This document shows positions 6,996 through 14,154 of a DNA stretch of 16,321 nt, one piece after another. Each line of letters begins with the position of its first letter. Positions within the stretch are counted from its first letter, which is position 1. The translations under genes and the position numbers were made by a program. Below the pieces are notes generated by a model. The model saw only the letters and a list, made by a program, of their open reading frames with translations, was not told where the DNA came from and did no database searches. This DNA is from Opitutus sp. GAS368 (GTDB lineage: Bacteria; Verrucomicrobiota; Verrucomicrobiia; Opitutales; Opitutaceae), in NCBI GenBank assembly GCA_945862035.1, contig CAMAXB010000035.1, positions 1-16,321 on the forward strand. Direction: 5' to 3'.

Positions 6996-7973
6996 ATGAT
7001 TACCGGCCAAGAATGGGCTAAACGTATCCGCACCGAAGTCGCCAAGGCCGTTCTCGGCCAGGATGCCATTATCGAGCGCCTGCTGGTGGCGCTGCTCGCT
7101 AACGGTCACGTTCTGATCGAAGGAATGCCCGGCCTCGCCAAGACGCTGGTCATCCGTTCGATCGGATCGGCCCTCGGAGTGAAGTGCGATCGCATCCAGT
7201 TCACCCCCGATCTGCTGCCCAGCGACGTGGTCGGTACGATGATCTTTCAGCCCAAGACCGGCGAGTTCTCGGTGCATAAGGGACCGATCTTCTCGAATCT
7301 GGTGCTGGCCGACGAAATCAACCGCGCGCCGGCCAAGGTCCAGAGCGCGCTGCTCGAGGCTATGCAGGAGCGGCAGGTCACCATTGGCGGCCAGACCTTC
7401 AACCTCCCCAAACCCTTCTTCGTCATGGCGACGCAGAATCCGGTCGAGCAGGACGGCACGTACGCCCTGCCCGAAGCGCAGATGGACCGCTTTTTGTTCA
7501 AGCTGAGCGTCGACTACCCGAGCGCCGAGGAAGAGACGATCATGATGGAGCGCTGGGGCCAGGTCACCAAGCAGCCCTCGATCACCGCGGTCTCGAGCGG
7601 CGAGGAACTCCTTGAGCTCCGCAAGTTCGTCGACGAGATCTACGTTTCTCCGCAGATCAAGGCCTACATTCTCGAACTGGTCAGGTCGACCCGCACCCTG
7701 ACGATCCCGGATGCTTCCGGCGCCCGCGTGCTGAACTTCGGTTCCTCCCCGCGAGCCTGTCTCGCCCTCTATCAGGCCGGCCGCGCGATGGCCTGGCTCC
7801 GTGAGTCGGACCATGTCGCGCCCGAGCATGTGCAGGATGTTTTCTTCGAGGTCATGCGCCACCGCGTCGGCCTGAGCTACGAGGCCGAGGCCGAGGGCGC
7901 GACGCCGGAGAAGGTTCTGCGCAAGCTCCTCGACGAAAAGCCGGTCCCGACCTCCACCGGCAAGGCGGCCTGA
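6996..7973 (+). CDS. MoxR-family AAA+ ATPase
   Basis: A 325-residue AAA+ ATPase of the MoxR group. These proteins act as chaperone-like remodelers with VWA-domain partners, as the adjacent genes suggest here. Motifs: Walker A GMPGLAKT (43-50), Walker B LVLADE (102-107) followed by INRAPAKVQSALLEAMQE, a sensor-1 region MATQNPVEQDGTYALPEAQM (144-163) with DRFLFK after it, and a C-terminal lid with PRACLALYQAGRAMA. The length is normal for the family and no membrane segment is seen, so it is cytoplasmic. The ATG at 6996 gives the standard N-terminus, with VLGQDAIIERLL about 20 residues in. No Shine-Dalgarno is visible (CCTCCCTCATCT precedes the ATG). It is the first gene of the five-gene operon. 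Confidence 0.95.
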   Translation: MITGQEWAKRIRTEVAKAVLGQDAIIERLLVALLANGHVLIEGMPGLAKTLVIRSIGSALGVKCDRIQFTPDLLPSDVVGTMIFQPKTGEFSVHKGPIFSNLVLADEINRAPAKVQSALLEAMQERQVTIGGQTFNLPKPFFVMATQNPVEQDGTYALPEAQMDRFLFKLSVDYPSAEEETIMMERWGQVTKQPSITAVSSGEELLELRKFVDEIYVSPQIKAYILELVRSTRTLTIPDASGARVLNFGSSPRACLALYQAGRAMAWLRESDHVAPEHVQDVFFEVMRHRVGLSYEAEAEGATPEKVLRKLLDEKPVPTSTGKAA

Positions 7974-7985
7974 TGCGGTCCCGCG

Positions 7986-8015
7986 CCCGTGCGTCCGCTT
8001 CGCGGCACGCACGGG
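7986..8015 (+). promoter_or_regulatory. Strong hairpin between moxR and the DUF58 gene
   Basis: CCCGTGCGT (7986-7994) pairs with ACGCACGGG (8007-8015). Inside it CCGC (7995-7998) pairs with GCGG (8002-8005) around a TTC loop, leaving one bulged C. That is 13 bp in a 72-bp intra-operon spacer. A C/T-rich stretch without a clean T run follows. It could act as a partial terminator, a processing site or a stabiliser of the moxR message. Confidence 0.6.
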
Positions 8016-8045
8016 TGCTCCTTCCCTTCAGCCCACCCGGAATCC

Positions 8046-8981
8046 ATGCCCGTCAATCCCGTCAACCCTTCGCCCACGGCGCCCACCAAGGCCAAGACGG
8101 TCGCGGGCTCGCTTGCGCTCCTGCGGCGGCTTGAGTGGAAGGTGAACCACGCCGTCCACAACCTGCTGGGCGGCGAGTACCGCTCGGTCTTCCGCGGCCG
8201 CGGCATGGAATTCGACCAGGTCGTGAAGTACAACTTCGGCGACGACATCCGGGACATCGATTGGAATGTCACCGCGAAGCTGGGCGACGCCTACCGGAAG
8301 AAGTTCATCGAGGAACGCGAATTGACGGTCATCATCGTGATCGAGGACACCCTTTCCTTGCAGTTCGGCTCCGGCGTGCGCACCAAGCGCGATGCGCTCT
8401 TCGAAATCGCCAGCCTGTTGATGCTGCTCGCCTCGAACAACCGCGACCGGGTCGGCGTGCTCCACACCTACCCGGGCGGCTACAAGCTCACCCAGCCGGT
8501 CCGCGGCCACGGATTGATCCTGCGCGCCGCAGCCGATCTGATCAGCCGTCCGGCACCCGACTTCGTCGAGGGTGCCCCGGTCCCGACGCCTTGGCGCATC
8601 GCCTCCCAAGTCGCGCCGCCGCACAGCATGCTGGTCTGGCTCGGCGACTTCCCTCCGCGGCCCCCGCCCGATGGCTGGATGCTGATCCGGCAGCGCTATC
8701 AGCCCATCGCCTTCCGCGTGGAAGATCCGTGGGAGCGCGATTTTCCCGTCAACCGCGCCGTGACCACGTACGACCCCGTCAACCGACGGCTTGTGGTGCT
8801 TGATCCCCATTCCTCCGCCCACCGCAAGGCGCACGCCGACTGGATCGACGAGCGCGAGGCGGGGTTCGTCAAACTCTTCCCCGAAAAGCAGAGCCGCATG
8901 GTCGTCTCGCCGGACGATTCCATGATCGAGGCGCTGGTGAAATTCTTCTACGCGCACATGCGGGCGCGGACCCGTCGCTGA
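8046..8981 (+). CDS. DUF58 family protein with VWA-like fold
   Basis: A 311-residue DUF58 protein, the usual partner of MoxR in such operons. The hallmark is GEYRSVFRGRGMEFDQVVKY followed by NFGDDIRDIDWNVTAKLGDAYRK (residues 43-85). The VWA-like core follows at TVIIVIEDTLSLQFGSG (94-110). Where DUF58 and VWA proteins usually have a DxSxS metal site, this one reads E100-D-T102-L-S104. No membrane segment is present, so it is probably cytoplasmic or membrane-associated through partners. I use the ATG at 8046 because the open frame from 7989 would translate the intergenic hairpin. The Pro/Thr-rich first 18 residues look disordered. It ends three bases before the next start, so translation is probably coupled. 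Confidence 0.92.
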   Translation: MPVNPVNPSPTAPTKAKTVAGSLALLRRLEWKVNHAVHNLLGGEYRSVFRGRGMEFDQVVKYNFGDDIRDIDWNVTAKLGDAYRKKFIEERELTVIIVIEDTLSLQFGSGVRTKRDALFEIASLLMLLASNNRDRVGVLHTYPGGYKLTQPVRGHGLILRAAADLISRPAPDFVEGAPVPTPWRIASQVAPPHSMLVWLGDFPPRPPPDGWMLIRQRYQPIAFRVEDPWERDFPVNRAVTTYDPVNRRLVVLDPHSSAHRKAHADWIDEREAGFVKLFPEKQSRMVVSPDDSMIEALVKFFYAHMRARTRR

Positions 8982-8984
8982 GCC

Positions 8985-9998
8985 ATGCCCGAAATCATCC
9001 TCAAGCATCCGTGGTGGCTGGCGGCGGTTCTCCTCCTGCCGCTGGTGATCTGGCTACGCTGGCGCCGCCGCCTGCCCGCCCTGATGGTGCCCTACTCGGC
9101 CGCCTGGTGGCGCCCGTCGCTTGTGCCCGCTTCCCGGCTGCCCGCCCTGTTCTTCAGCGCCGGACTGATCGCCCTCGCGGGCGCGCTCTCGCGGCCGCAG
9201 ACGATGGAGATTGTCAGCGAGGTCACCCAGGAGGGCTACGACATCATGCTCGCGATCGACTTGTCCGGCTCAATGCTCGCCGAGGATTTTGAAAAGGACG
9301 GCGTGCGCATGAACCGGCTGCAGGCAATCAAGCCGGTGATCCAGGCCTTCATCAGCCAGCGGCCGAATGATCGCATCGGTCTCGTCGTCTTTGCCGGCCG
9401 GGCCTACACGCTCGCCCCGCTCACCTTTGACCACGAATGGCTCGCCAAGCAGACGGAAAAGCTGCGCATCGGCCTGATGGAGGACGGTACCGCCATCGGC
9501 GACGGCCTCGGCATCGCCCTCACCCGCCTCGAGCGGCCCAAGGGCGCGCCCGCCACGGGGTCGAGCCCCGCCGTCATCCTGCTCACCGACGGCTCCAACA
9601 ATCGCGGCGCCCTGCGCCCGGCTCAGGCCGCCGAGATTGCCAAGGCGCGCGGCGTCACCGTTTATACCATCGCCGCCGGCCGCCCCGGCTCAGCACCTTA
9701 CCCGATCTTTGACGAGACCGGCAAGGTCATGGGCTATCGCCGCATTCTCACGGACATCGACGAGGACGCGCTCAAGCAGATCGCCGAGGCGACCGGCGGC
9801 CAGTTCTTCCGCGCCGAGGACACCGCGACGATCGAAACCGCCTTCAACGCGGTGGACAAAACCAAGAAGATCCCGTTCGAGTCAAAGGTCTCGCGTCCGC
9901 GCGAGCTGTTCCCGTGGCTGCTGGGACTTGGCGCGGTGCTGATCGTCGGCGGCGGTCTCATGGCTTCGCCGCCGTGGCGCAAGGAGGTTGTCGTATGA
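8985..9998 (+). CDS. BatA-like VWA-domain membrane protein
   Basis: A 337-residue inner-membrane protein with a VWA domain, the BatA type. Two hydrophobic segments precede the domain (about 10-25 and 52-69), with a basic WRRR loop between them, and one follows it (about 308-326). The VWA domain has an intact metal site: D92-L-S94-G-S96 in LAIDLSGSM, a threonine in EDGTAIGDGLG, and LLTDGSNNRG later. The conserved N-terminal LxxPxxL-like opening and the C-terminal anchor match the family layout. The VWA domain is expected to face the periplasm or a partner protein; the function in most bacteria is unsettled. It ends in a 4-bp ATGA overlap with the next gene. Confidence 0.92.
   Translation: MPEIILKHPWWLAAVLLLPLVIWLRWRRRLPALMVPYSAAWWRPSLVPASRLPALFFSAGLIALAGALSRPQTMEIVSEVTQEGYDIMLAIDLSGSMLAEDFEKDGVRMNRLQAIKPVIQAFISQRPNDRIGLVVFAGRAYTLAPLTFDHEWLAKQTEKLRIGLMEDGTAIGDGLGIALTRLERPKGAPATGSSPAVILLTDGSNNRGALRPAQAAEIAKARGVTVYTIAAGRPGSAPYPIFDETGKVMGYRRILTDIDEDALKQIAEATGGQFFRAEDTATIETAFNAVDKTKKIPFESKVSRPRELFPWLLGLGAVLIVGGGLMASPPWRKEVVV
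9981..9987 (+). promoter_or_regulatory. Strong ribosome binding site of the BatB-like gene
   Basis: AAGGAGG lies seven bases before the ATG at 9995, inside the end of the BatA-like gene. It is the only textbook Shine-Dalgarno in the window. It decides the start against the longer open frame from 9914, and it suggests this subunit is translated strongly. Confidence 0.8.
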
Positions 9999-11821
9999 AC
10001 TTCGCCTTTCCCCATGCCCTCTGGGGCCTGATTGCGATCGCCGCCTTCGCCGCCCTTGATGCAGCCCGGCAGGTTTCGGTCGCGGCTCTCTGGCCGCACA
10101 TCCGCCGTCTTTGGGCCGGGCACGTCGAGGTCGACCTGAACAGCCCGCAGGCGGCCCCCCGCGTACGCTGGTACTTTTGGGGCGGACTCGTCTTTCTCAC
10201 TCTGGCCATCGCCCGCCCGCAATGGGGTGCGCTGGAAGTGCCGGTCAATGACCAGCCCCGCGAGGTCGTGGTCGCACTCGATCTCTCGCGCAGCATGCTC
10301 GCGCGCGACGTCCGGCCGTCCCGCCTCGATCATGCCAAGCTCCTGATCCAGGGTATGGTCGACAAGATGGCGGGCGAGCGGGTCGGCCTCGTGCTCTTCG
10401 CGCGCAGTGCCTACCTGCAGCTGCCGCTGAGCACCGACTACGAGATCCTCACCCAACTTCTGCCCAGCCTCTCACCCGACTATTTTCCGCAGGGTGGCAC
10501 CAACTACGAGGCCATGATCAAGACCGTCCTTGAGTCCTTCGGCACCGCGGAGGGCGTGGAGCGCGATCTCGTGATCCTGAGCGATGGCGAGGCCTTCGAC
10601 GACGCGTGGAAGCCCGCGGCGGCCACGCTCAAGCAGCGCGGCATTCGCGTCCTCGGCGTGGGCATCGGCACCGCCGGGGGCGGCGTCATTCCCTCCGGTC
10701 AGGGCGTCATCCGCGACGCGGCGGGCATCGAGGTCATGACGCGTCTCAAGCCCGCAACCCTCGAGGAGCTCTCCACCTCCACGGGCGGAACCTACCTTTC
10801 GGCCAACACCTGGATTCGCCTCAATGACCTGATCCGTCGCCCGCGGGTCGACGATGGCACCGAGGACCCGACCAAGCTCGATGAGACCAAGCTGGCCGAC
10901 CAGTTCGAGTGGGCCCTGCTGCCCGCCCTCCTTTTGCTGGCCCTCAGCTACTGGCGCGAGATCCCCGTGCGTCCGACGGCGCGCGACATCAAGCTGCCGT
11001 CCTCGCGCGGCGGTCCGGTGGCCGCCGCCGGGCTCGTGCTGTTGCTCGCCCTCCTGGCCCCCGCCCCCACCGCTCGCGCCCAGGACATGGCCGAGTCCGG
11101 CATCTTCCTCGAGGAACCCAATCTGCGGTCGCCCATCGTGCAGCTCTCCGGCATGGTCAGCACGCGCATCAGCCAGATCCTGGCCAGCCCGAGTCCCGGG
11201 GCCTACGATTACGTTTCCCTCGTGATCGACATGATCGCGTACTGCGAGAACACCCTGAAGGCCCGCCAGCGTTTCCCGCTTTCCGTGATCGACGACGCCC
11301 TGCTCGCGATCAAGCGCGGCGAGGAAATTGATCCGCAAGGCGGCGCGTGGGACATGCTCCGTACCAATCTTGCCGCCCTGCGCAAGGCCAACACTGAGCC
11401 GTGGGGCGTGACCGCACCCGACCAAGCCGGCAAGGCCGAGGCCGCCACGAGCTTCGATCCGGAGAACGACATGGAGGTCGACTTCACCAAGGAGGGCGAG
11501 GCGGTGGGCGGGGTGGCCAGTTCAGACTCGGACGCCGAGGCCCAACAGATGCGCCGCAATTTCGCCGCCGATGCCTTCGGCAAGATGGCGCGGGAGCCAC
11601 GCGAGGGCGAGGAAGAGCCGCCACCACCCCCGACGCCGCCCGACACCCAGCTGGTCGGCGGTGGCCAGAGCCAGACAGACCGCGAGCGCGATGAGCGCCC
11701 CGACCTTGTCCTGCCCCTCCAACGCCTCGACTACATCCGCACGATGGATGCGCCCGCCAAACTTTTCCAGATGCTGGAAGGTCAGAAGAACTACCTCGTT
11801 CCCCAGGGCCCGGATTGGTGA
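9995..11821 (+). CDS. BatB-like VWA protein with long BatC-like C-terminal extension
   Basis: A 608-residue membrane protein. Residues 1-320 are BatB-like: hydrophobic segments at about 8-24 and 59-74, a VWA domain with an intact metal site (D96-L-S98-R-S100, ALDLSRSML), GGTNYEA (167-173), VILSDGEAFDD (193-203), and a membrane segment at about 306-320. A second hydrophobic stretch ends in APTARAQ (about 341-363) and looks exactly like a signal peptide, now internal. The rest, about 245 residues, is helical then disordered and acidic, with a poly-Pro run near 550 (EEEPPPPPTPPD) and a conserved-looking tail (LPLQRLDYIRTMDAPAKLFQ). The tail resembles the BatC position in Bacteroidetes operons, though I see no clear TPR here. 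The start overlaps the upstream stop, and the stop overlaps or abuts the next start. Confidence 0.88.
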   Translation: MNFAFPHALWGLIAIAAFAALDAARQVSVAALWPHIRRLWAGHVEVDLNSPQAAPRVRWYFWGGLVFLTLAIARPQWGALEVPVNDQPREVVVALDLSRSMLARDVRPSRLDHAKLLIQGMVDKMAGERVGLVLFARSAYLQLPLSTDYEILTQLLPSLSPDYFPQGGTNYEAMIKTVLESFGTAEGVERDLVILSDGEAFDDAWKPAAATLKQRGIRVLGVGIGTAGGGVIPSGQGVIRDAAGIEVMTRLKPATLEELSTSTGGTYLSANTWIRLNDLIRRPRVDDGTEDPTKLDETKLADQFEWALLPALLLLALSYWREIPVRPTARDIKLPSSRGGPVAAAGLVLLLALLAPAPTARAQDMAESGIFLEEPNLRSPIVQLSGMVSTRISQILASPSPGAYDYVSLVIDMIAYCENTLKARQRFPLSVIDDALLAIKRGEEIDPQGGAWDMLRTNLAALRKANTEPWGVTAPDQAGKAEAATSFDPENDMEVDFTKEGEAVGGVASSDSDAEAQQMRRNFAADAFGKMAREPREGEEEPPPPPTPPDTQLVGGGQSQTDRERDERPDLVLPLQRLDYIRTMDAPAKLFQMLEGQKNYLVPQGPDW

Positions 11822-11826
11822 TCACC

Positions 11827-14061
11827 ATGCGCTTTAACCTGATTCTTTCCCTGCTTGCGGTCTCCGCCGGCCTCATCGGCTCCCTGCGCGCCCAGACGCC
11901 GCCCGCCCCCAGCACCGCGCAAATCGGCGGCGTGCCCGTCGCCAACCTTGCGACGTCGACCCTCTCCACCGAGGCCGATACCTACTGGGTCGGCGAGGTC
12001 TTTCCCCTGACCCACCGCGTCACCGGCGAGCGTCGGGTGTTCCAATCCCTCGCCGGCGCCTACGACTGGAATCCCACGAACCTCAACACGGACGAATGGT
12101 CCACCGCCATCGGCACCACGGACACGCCTCCCGGTGGTCCGGCCGCGCAGACCTTCACCCAGACCACGCGCGCCTACGGCCGCGCGGCAGGCGTGATCGA
12201 ACTCCCCCGCGGCCTGCAGCCGGTCACCCTCGTCACCGGCACGTCTACCTCCGGCGGGCCGGGTATTTTGACGACGGATACGTTCACCGTCCGCACCGCT
12301 CCCGCCCGCGTGACGCTCAAGCCCCTGCCCGCACCGCCCCCGATGGGCTTCGCCGGCGCGGTGGGTGACTTCACGCTCAAGGCAAGCATCACCACCACCG
12401 AGGTCGCGGTCGGGGAAGCGGTCACCTGGACCATGGAGCTCGCGGGCGCCGGCAACTGGCCCGAGGTCCGCGGCATCCCGCGCCGCGCGGTCTCGAAGGA
12501 CTTTGACGTGGTCACCCCCGCCGCCCGCCCGAGCCTTGCGCGCGGCACGCTCTTCGACGGCAGTCTCATCGAAGACATTCTACTGGTTCCCACCAAGGAG
12601 GGCACCTACCGCCTGGGTCCGATCAAGTTCACCTACTTTGATCCCAAGGTCGGCAAGTACCAGGTTCTCACCTCCGAAACCTTCATTCTGAAGGTGGGCG
12701 GCGGCGGCGCCGGTCTTGGGCCCGAGCCCTCAATCACCGATGTCAGCGCGACCGATCCCAATGAGACGATCCTGGTCCCGGATGCACCGCCGCCGGTTCC
12801 CCTCGATCCCCTGTCCAATCCCCTGTCCAGCATCGCGCCTTTCTCGGACAACGCGCTCGGCGCGGCCGTGGCGGTGCCGGGCGCCCTCTTCGTCCTCTTC
12901 TGGCTCAGCCTCTCCACCCGCCGCAGCCGCCTGACGGATCCGCTCCGTCTGCAACGCGAGGCCCATGAGGACATGCAACGGCTAATCGGGCAGATCGACG
13001 CCGTGGTCGGCGAGTCCCCCGACAAGCTCAAGTTCATGCTCTACTCCTGGCAGCGCGCCGCCGCCCAATTCGGTGGCCTGACGATCACGGAGCCCACGTC
13101 TGCGCAGGTCGCCGCCGCCATCGAGAAGCGCAGATCCGGCGTCGTCGGCTCGTCCTGGGCCCAGCTCTGGCGTGAGGCCAATCGCGTGATGTACGGCGAA
13201 AAGACCGCGATTCCCGCCGACTGGACCAAGCGCGCCCGCGCCGCGCTTTCGGACGCTCCCGTGCCCTCCGTACCCCTCTTCGCGATTTTCCTCCGCCGCA
13301 ACCTCCTGCCCTTCCTCGGCTGCCTCGCGCTGCTGCTGGCACTGGCTCCCGTCTCCGCCCGGGCCGACGCTGCCGCGGATGCCTACCAGAAGGGCGAGTT
13401 TGCCGCCGCCGAGGCCGCCTGGCGCACGGAGTTGGCCAAGAATCCCACCGACGCACACCTCCGCTATAACCTGGCCCTCGCGCTCGCGCAACAGGACCGC
13501 TGGACCGAGTCGACCGCTCAGGCGCTCTCCGCCTTCGTCAATGATCCGTCGAACCCGGCCATCCGCTGGCAGTTCAACCTGAGCCTCACCCGCGCGGGCA
13601 TCGACCAGCCGGTCTTCGCCGAGCTGGCGGCCGGCACCGGCTTCAAGCAGATCATGCGTACCTTCTCCCCCGGCGGCTGGGGCGTCGCACTCACCTGCTT
13701 TGCGCTGCTCCTCGCAGCCTCCGGCGGTTTCGTCCTTTGGTCTGCCTACTCTTCGCACTCCCGCGGCCTGCGCTGGCTGTCGGTCCTCCTTGCCCTCGTC
13801 GCCGTCGCCGGCGGCGTGGCGAGCTACCAAAGCATTCAGAACTACGGCCAGCTCGCCGATACCGAGATCGCCGTTGTCTCCCGCCACACCCGCCTGTGCT
13901 CAATCCCCAACGACGGGGACACCACCCAGAAGACCTCGCCCCTGCCGGCCGGCTCGCTCGCCAGCGTAACGCGCACCTTCCTCGGCTGGAGCCAGGTTTC
14001 GTTCACGAATGGCCAGACGGGCTGGGTGCGGACCGACGCGCTGACGTATCTCTACAAATAG
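11827..14061 (+). CDS. BatD-BatE-like fusion: oxygen-tolerance domain, TPR and SH3 domain
   Basis: A 744-residue multidomain membrane protein. A signal peptide (1-22, cleavage near LRA-Q) leads into a BatD-like beta-rich periplasmic region to about 290 (YWVGEVFPLTHRV, then EVAVGEAVTWTMELAGAGN and EGTYRLGPIKFTYFD). A Pro-rich linker and a membrane segment (about 346-362) follow, then a cytoplasmic helical part (365-480). A second signal-like segment (about 491-512, ending VSARADA) precedes a TPR region (513-585, AYQKGEFAAAEAAWRTELAK then LRYNLALALAQQDRW). Two more membrane segments (about 617-640 and 648-668) and a C-terminal SH3-like domain (683-744, ending GWVRTDALTYLYK) complete it. In Bacteroidetes BatD and BatE are separate genes; here they are one. 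I chose the ATG at 11827 for the signal peptide. A GTG at 11818 overlapping the upstream TGA is the alternative. Confidence 0.88.
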   Translation: MRFNLILSLLAVSAGLIGSLRAQTPPAPSTAQIGGVPVANLATSTLSTEADTYWVGEVFPLTHRVTGERRVFQSLAGAYDWNPTNLNTDEWSTAIGTTDTPPGGPAAQTFTQTTRAYGRAAGVIELPRGLQPVTLVTGTSTSGGPGILTTDTFTVRTAPARVTLKPLPAPPPMGFAGAVGDFTLKASITTTEVAVGEAVTWTMELAGAGNWPEVRGIPRRAVSKDFDVVTPAARPSLARGTLFDGSLIEDILLVPTKEGTYRLGPIKFTYFDPKVGKYQVLTSETFILKVGGGGAGLGPEPSITDVSATDPNETILVPDAPPPVPLDPLSNPLSSIAPFSDNALGAAVAVPGALFVLFWLSLSTRRSRLTDPLRLQREAHEDMQRLIGQIDAVVGESPDKLKFMLYSWQRAAAQFGGLTITEPTSAQVAAAIEKRRSGVVGSSWAQLWREANRVMYGEKTAIPADWTKRARAALSDAPVPSVPLFAIFLRRNLLPFLGCLALLLALAPVSARADAAADAYQKGEFAAAEAAWRTELAKNPTDAHLRYNLALALAQQDRWTESTAQALSAFVNDPSNPAIRWQFNLSLTRAGIDQPVFAELAAGTGFKQIMRTFSPGGWGVALTCFALLLAASGGFVLWSAYSSHSRGLRWLSVLLALVAVAGGVASYQSIQNYGQLADTEIAVVSRHTRLCSIPNDGDTTQKTSPLPAGSLASVTRTFLGWSQVSFTNGQTGWVRTDALTYLYK

Positions 14062-14154
14062 GACGGAGAGGACAGATGAGACGGATGGGACGGATGGGGC
14101 TTATAGGTCCTATCCGTCCCATCAGTCCTATCGGTCCCATCCTCCGAACCCCAC
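14062..14154. other. Convergent spacer with inverted 9-nt repeat array
   Basis: Short units of about nine bases form an inverted array. On the left are GATGAGACG, GATGGGACG and GATGGGGCT. On the right are TATCCGTCC, CATCAGTCC, TATCGGTCC and CATCCTCCG. The core stem is ATGGGACGGAT (14085-14095) with ATCCGTCCCAT (14112-14122), an 11-bp perfect match. It sits between the ends of two convergent genes, so it can serve as a shared transcription end despite lacking a T run. Confidence 0.7.

Noticed and set aside
10472..11425. 317-codon minus-strand frame opposite the BatB-like gene
   Set aside because: Shadow frame with no motif, and it overlaps the VWA domain coding sequence.
12982..13887. 301-codon minus-strand frame opposite the BatD-like gene
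   Set aside because: Shadow frame, Gly/Arg/Glu-rich, no family resemblance.
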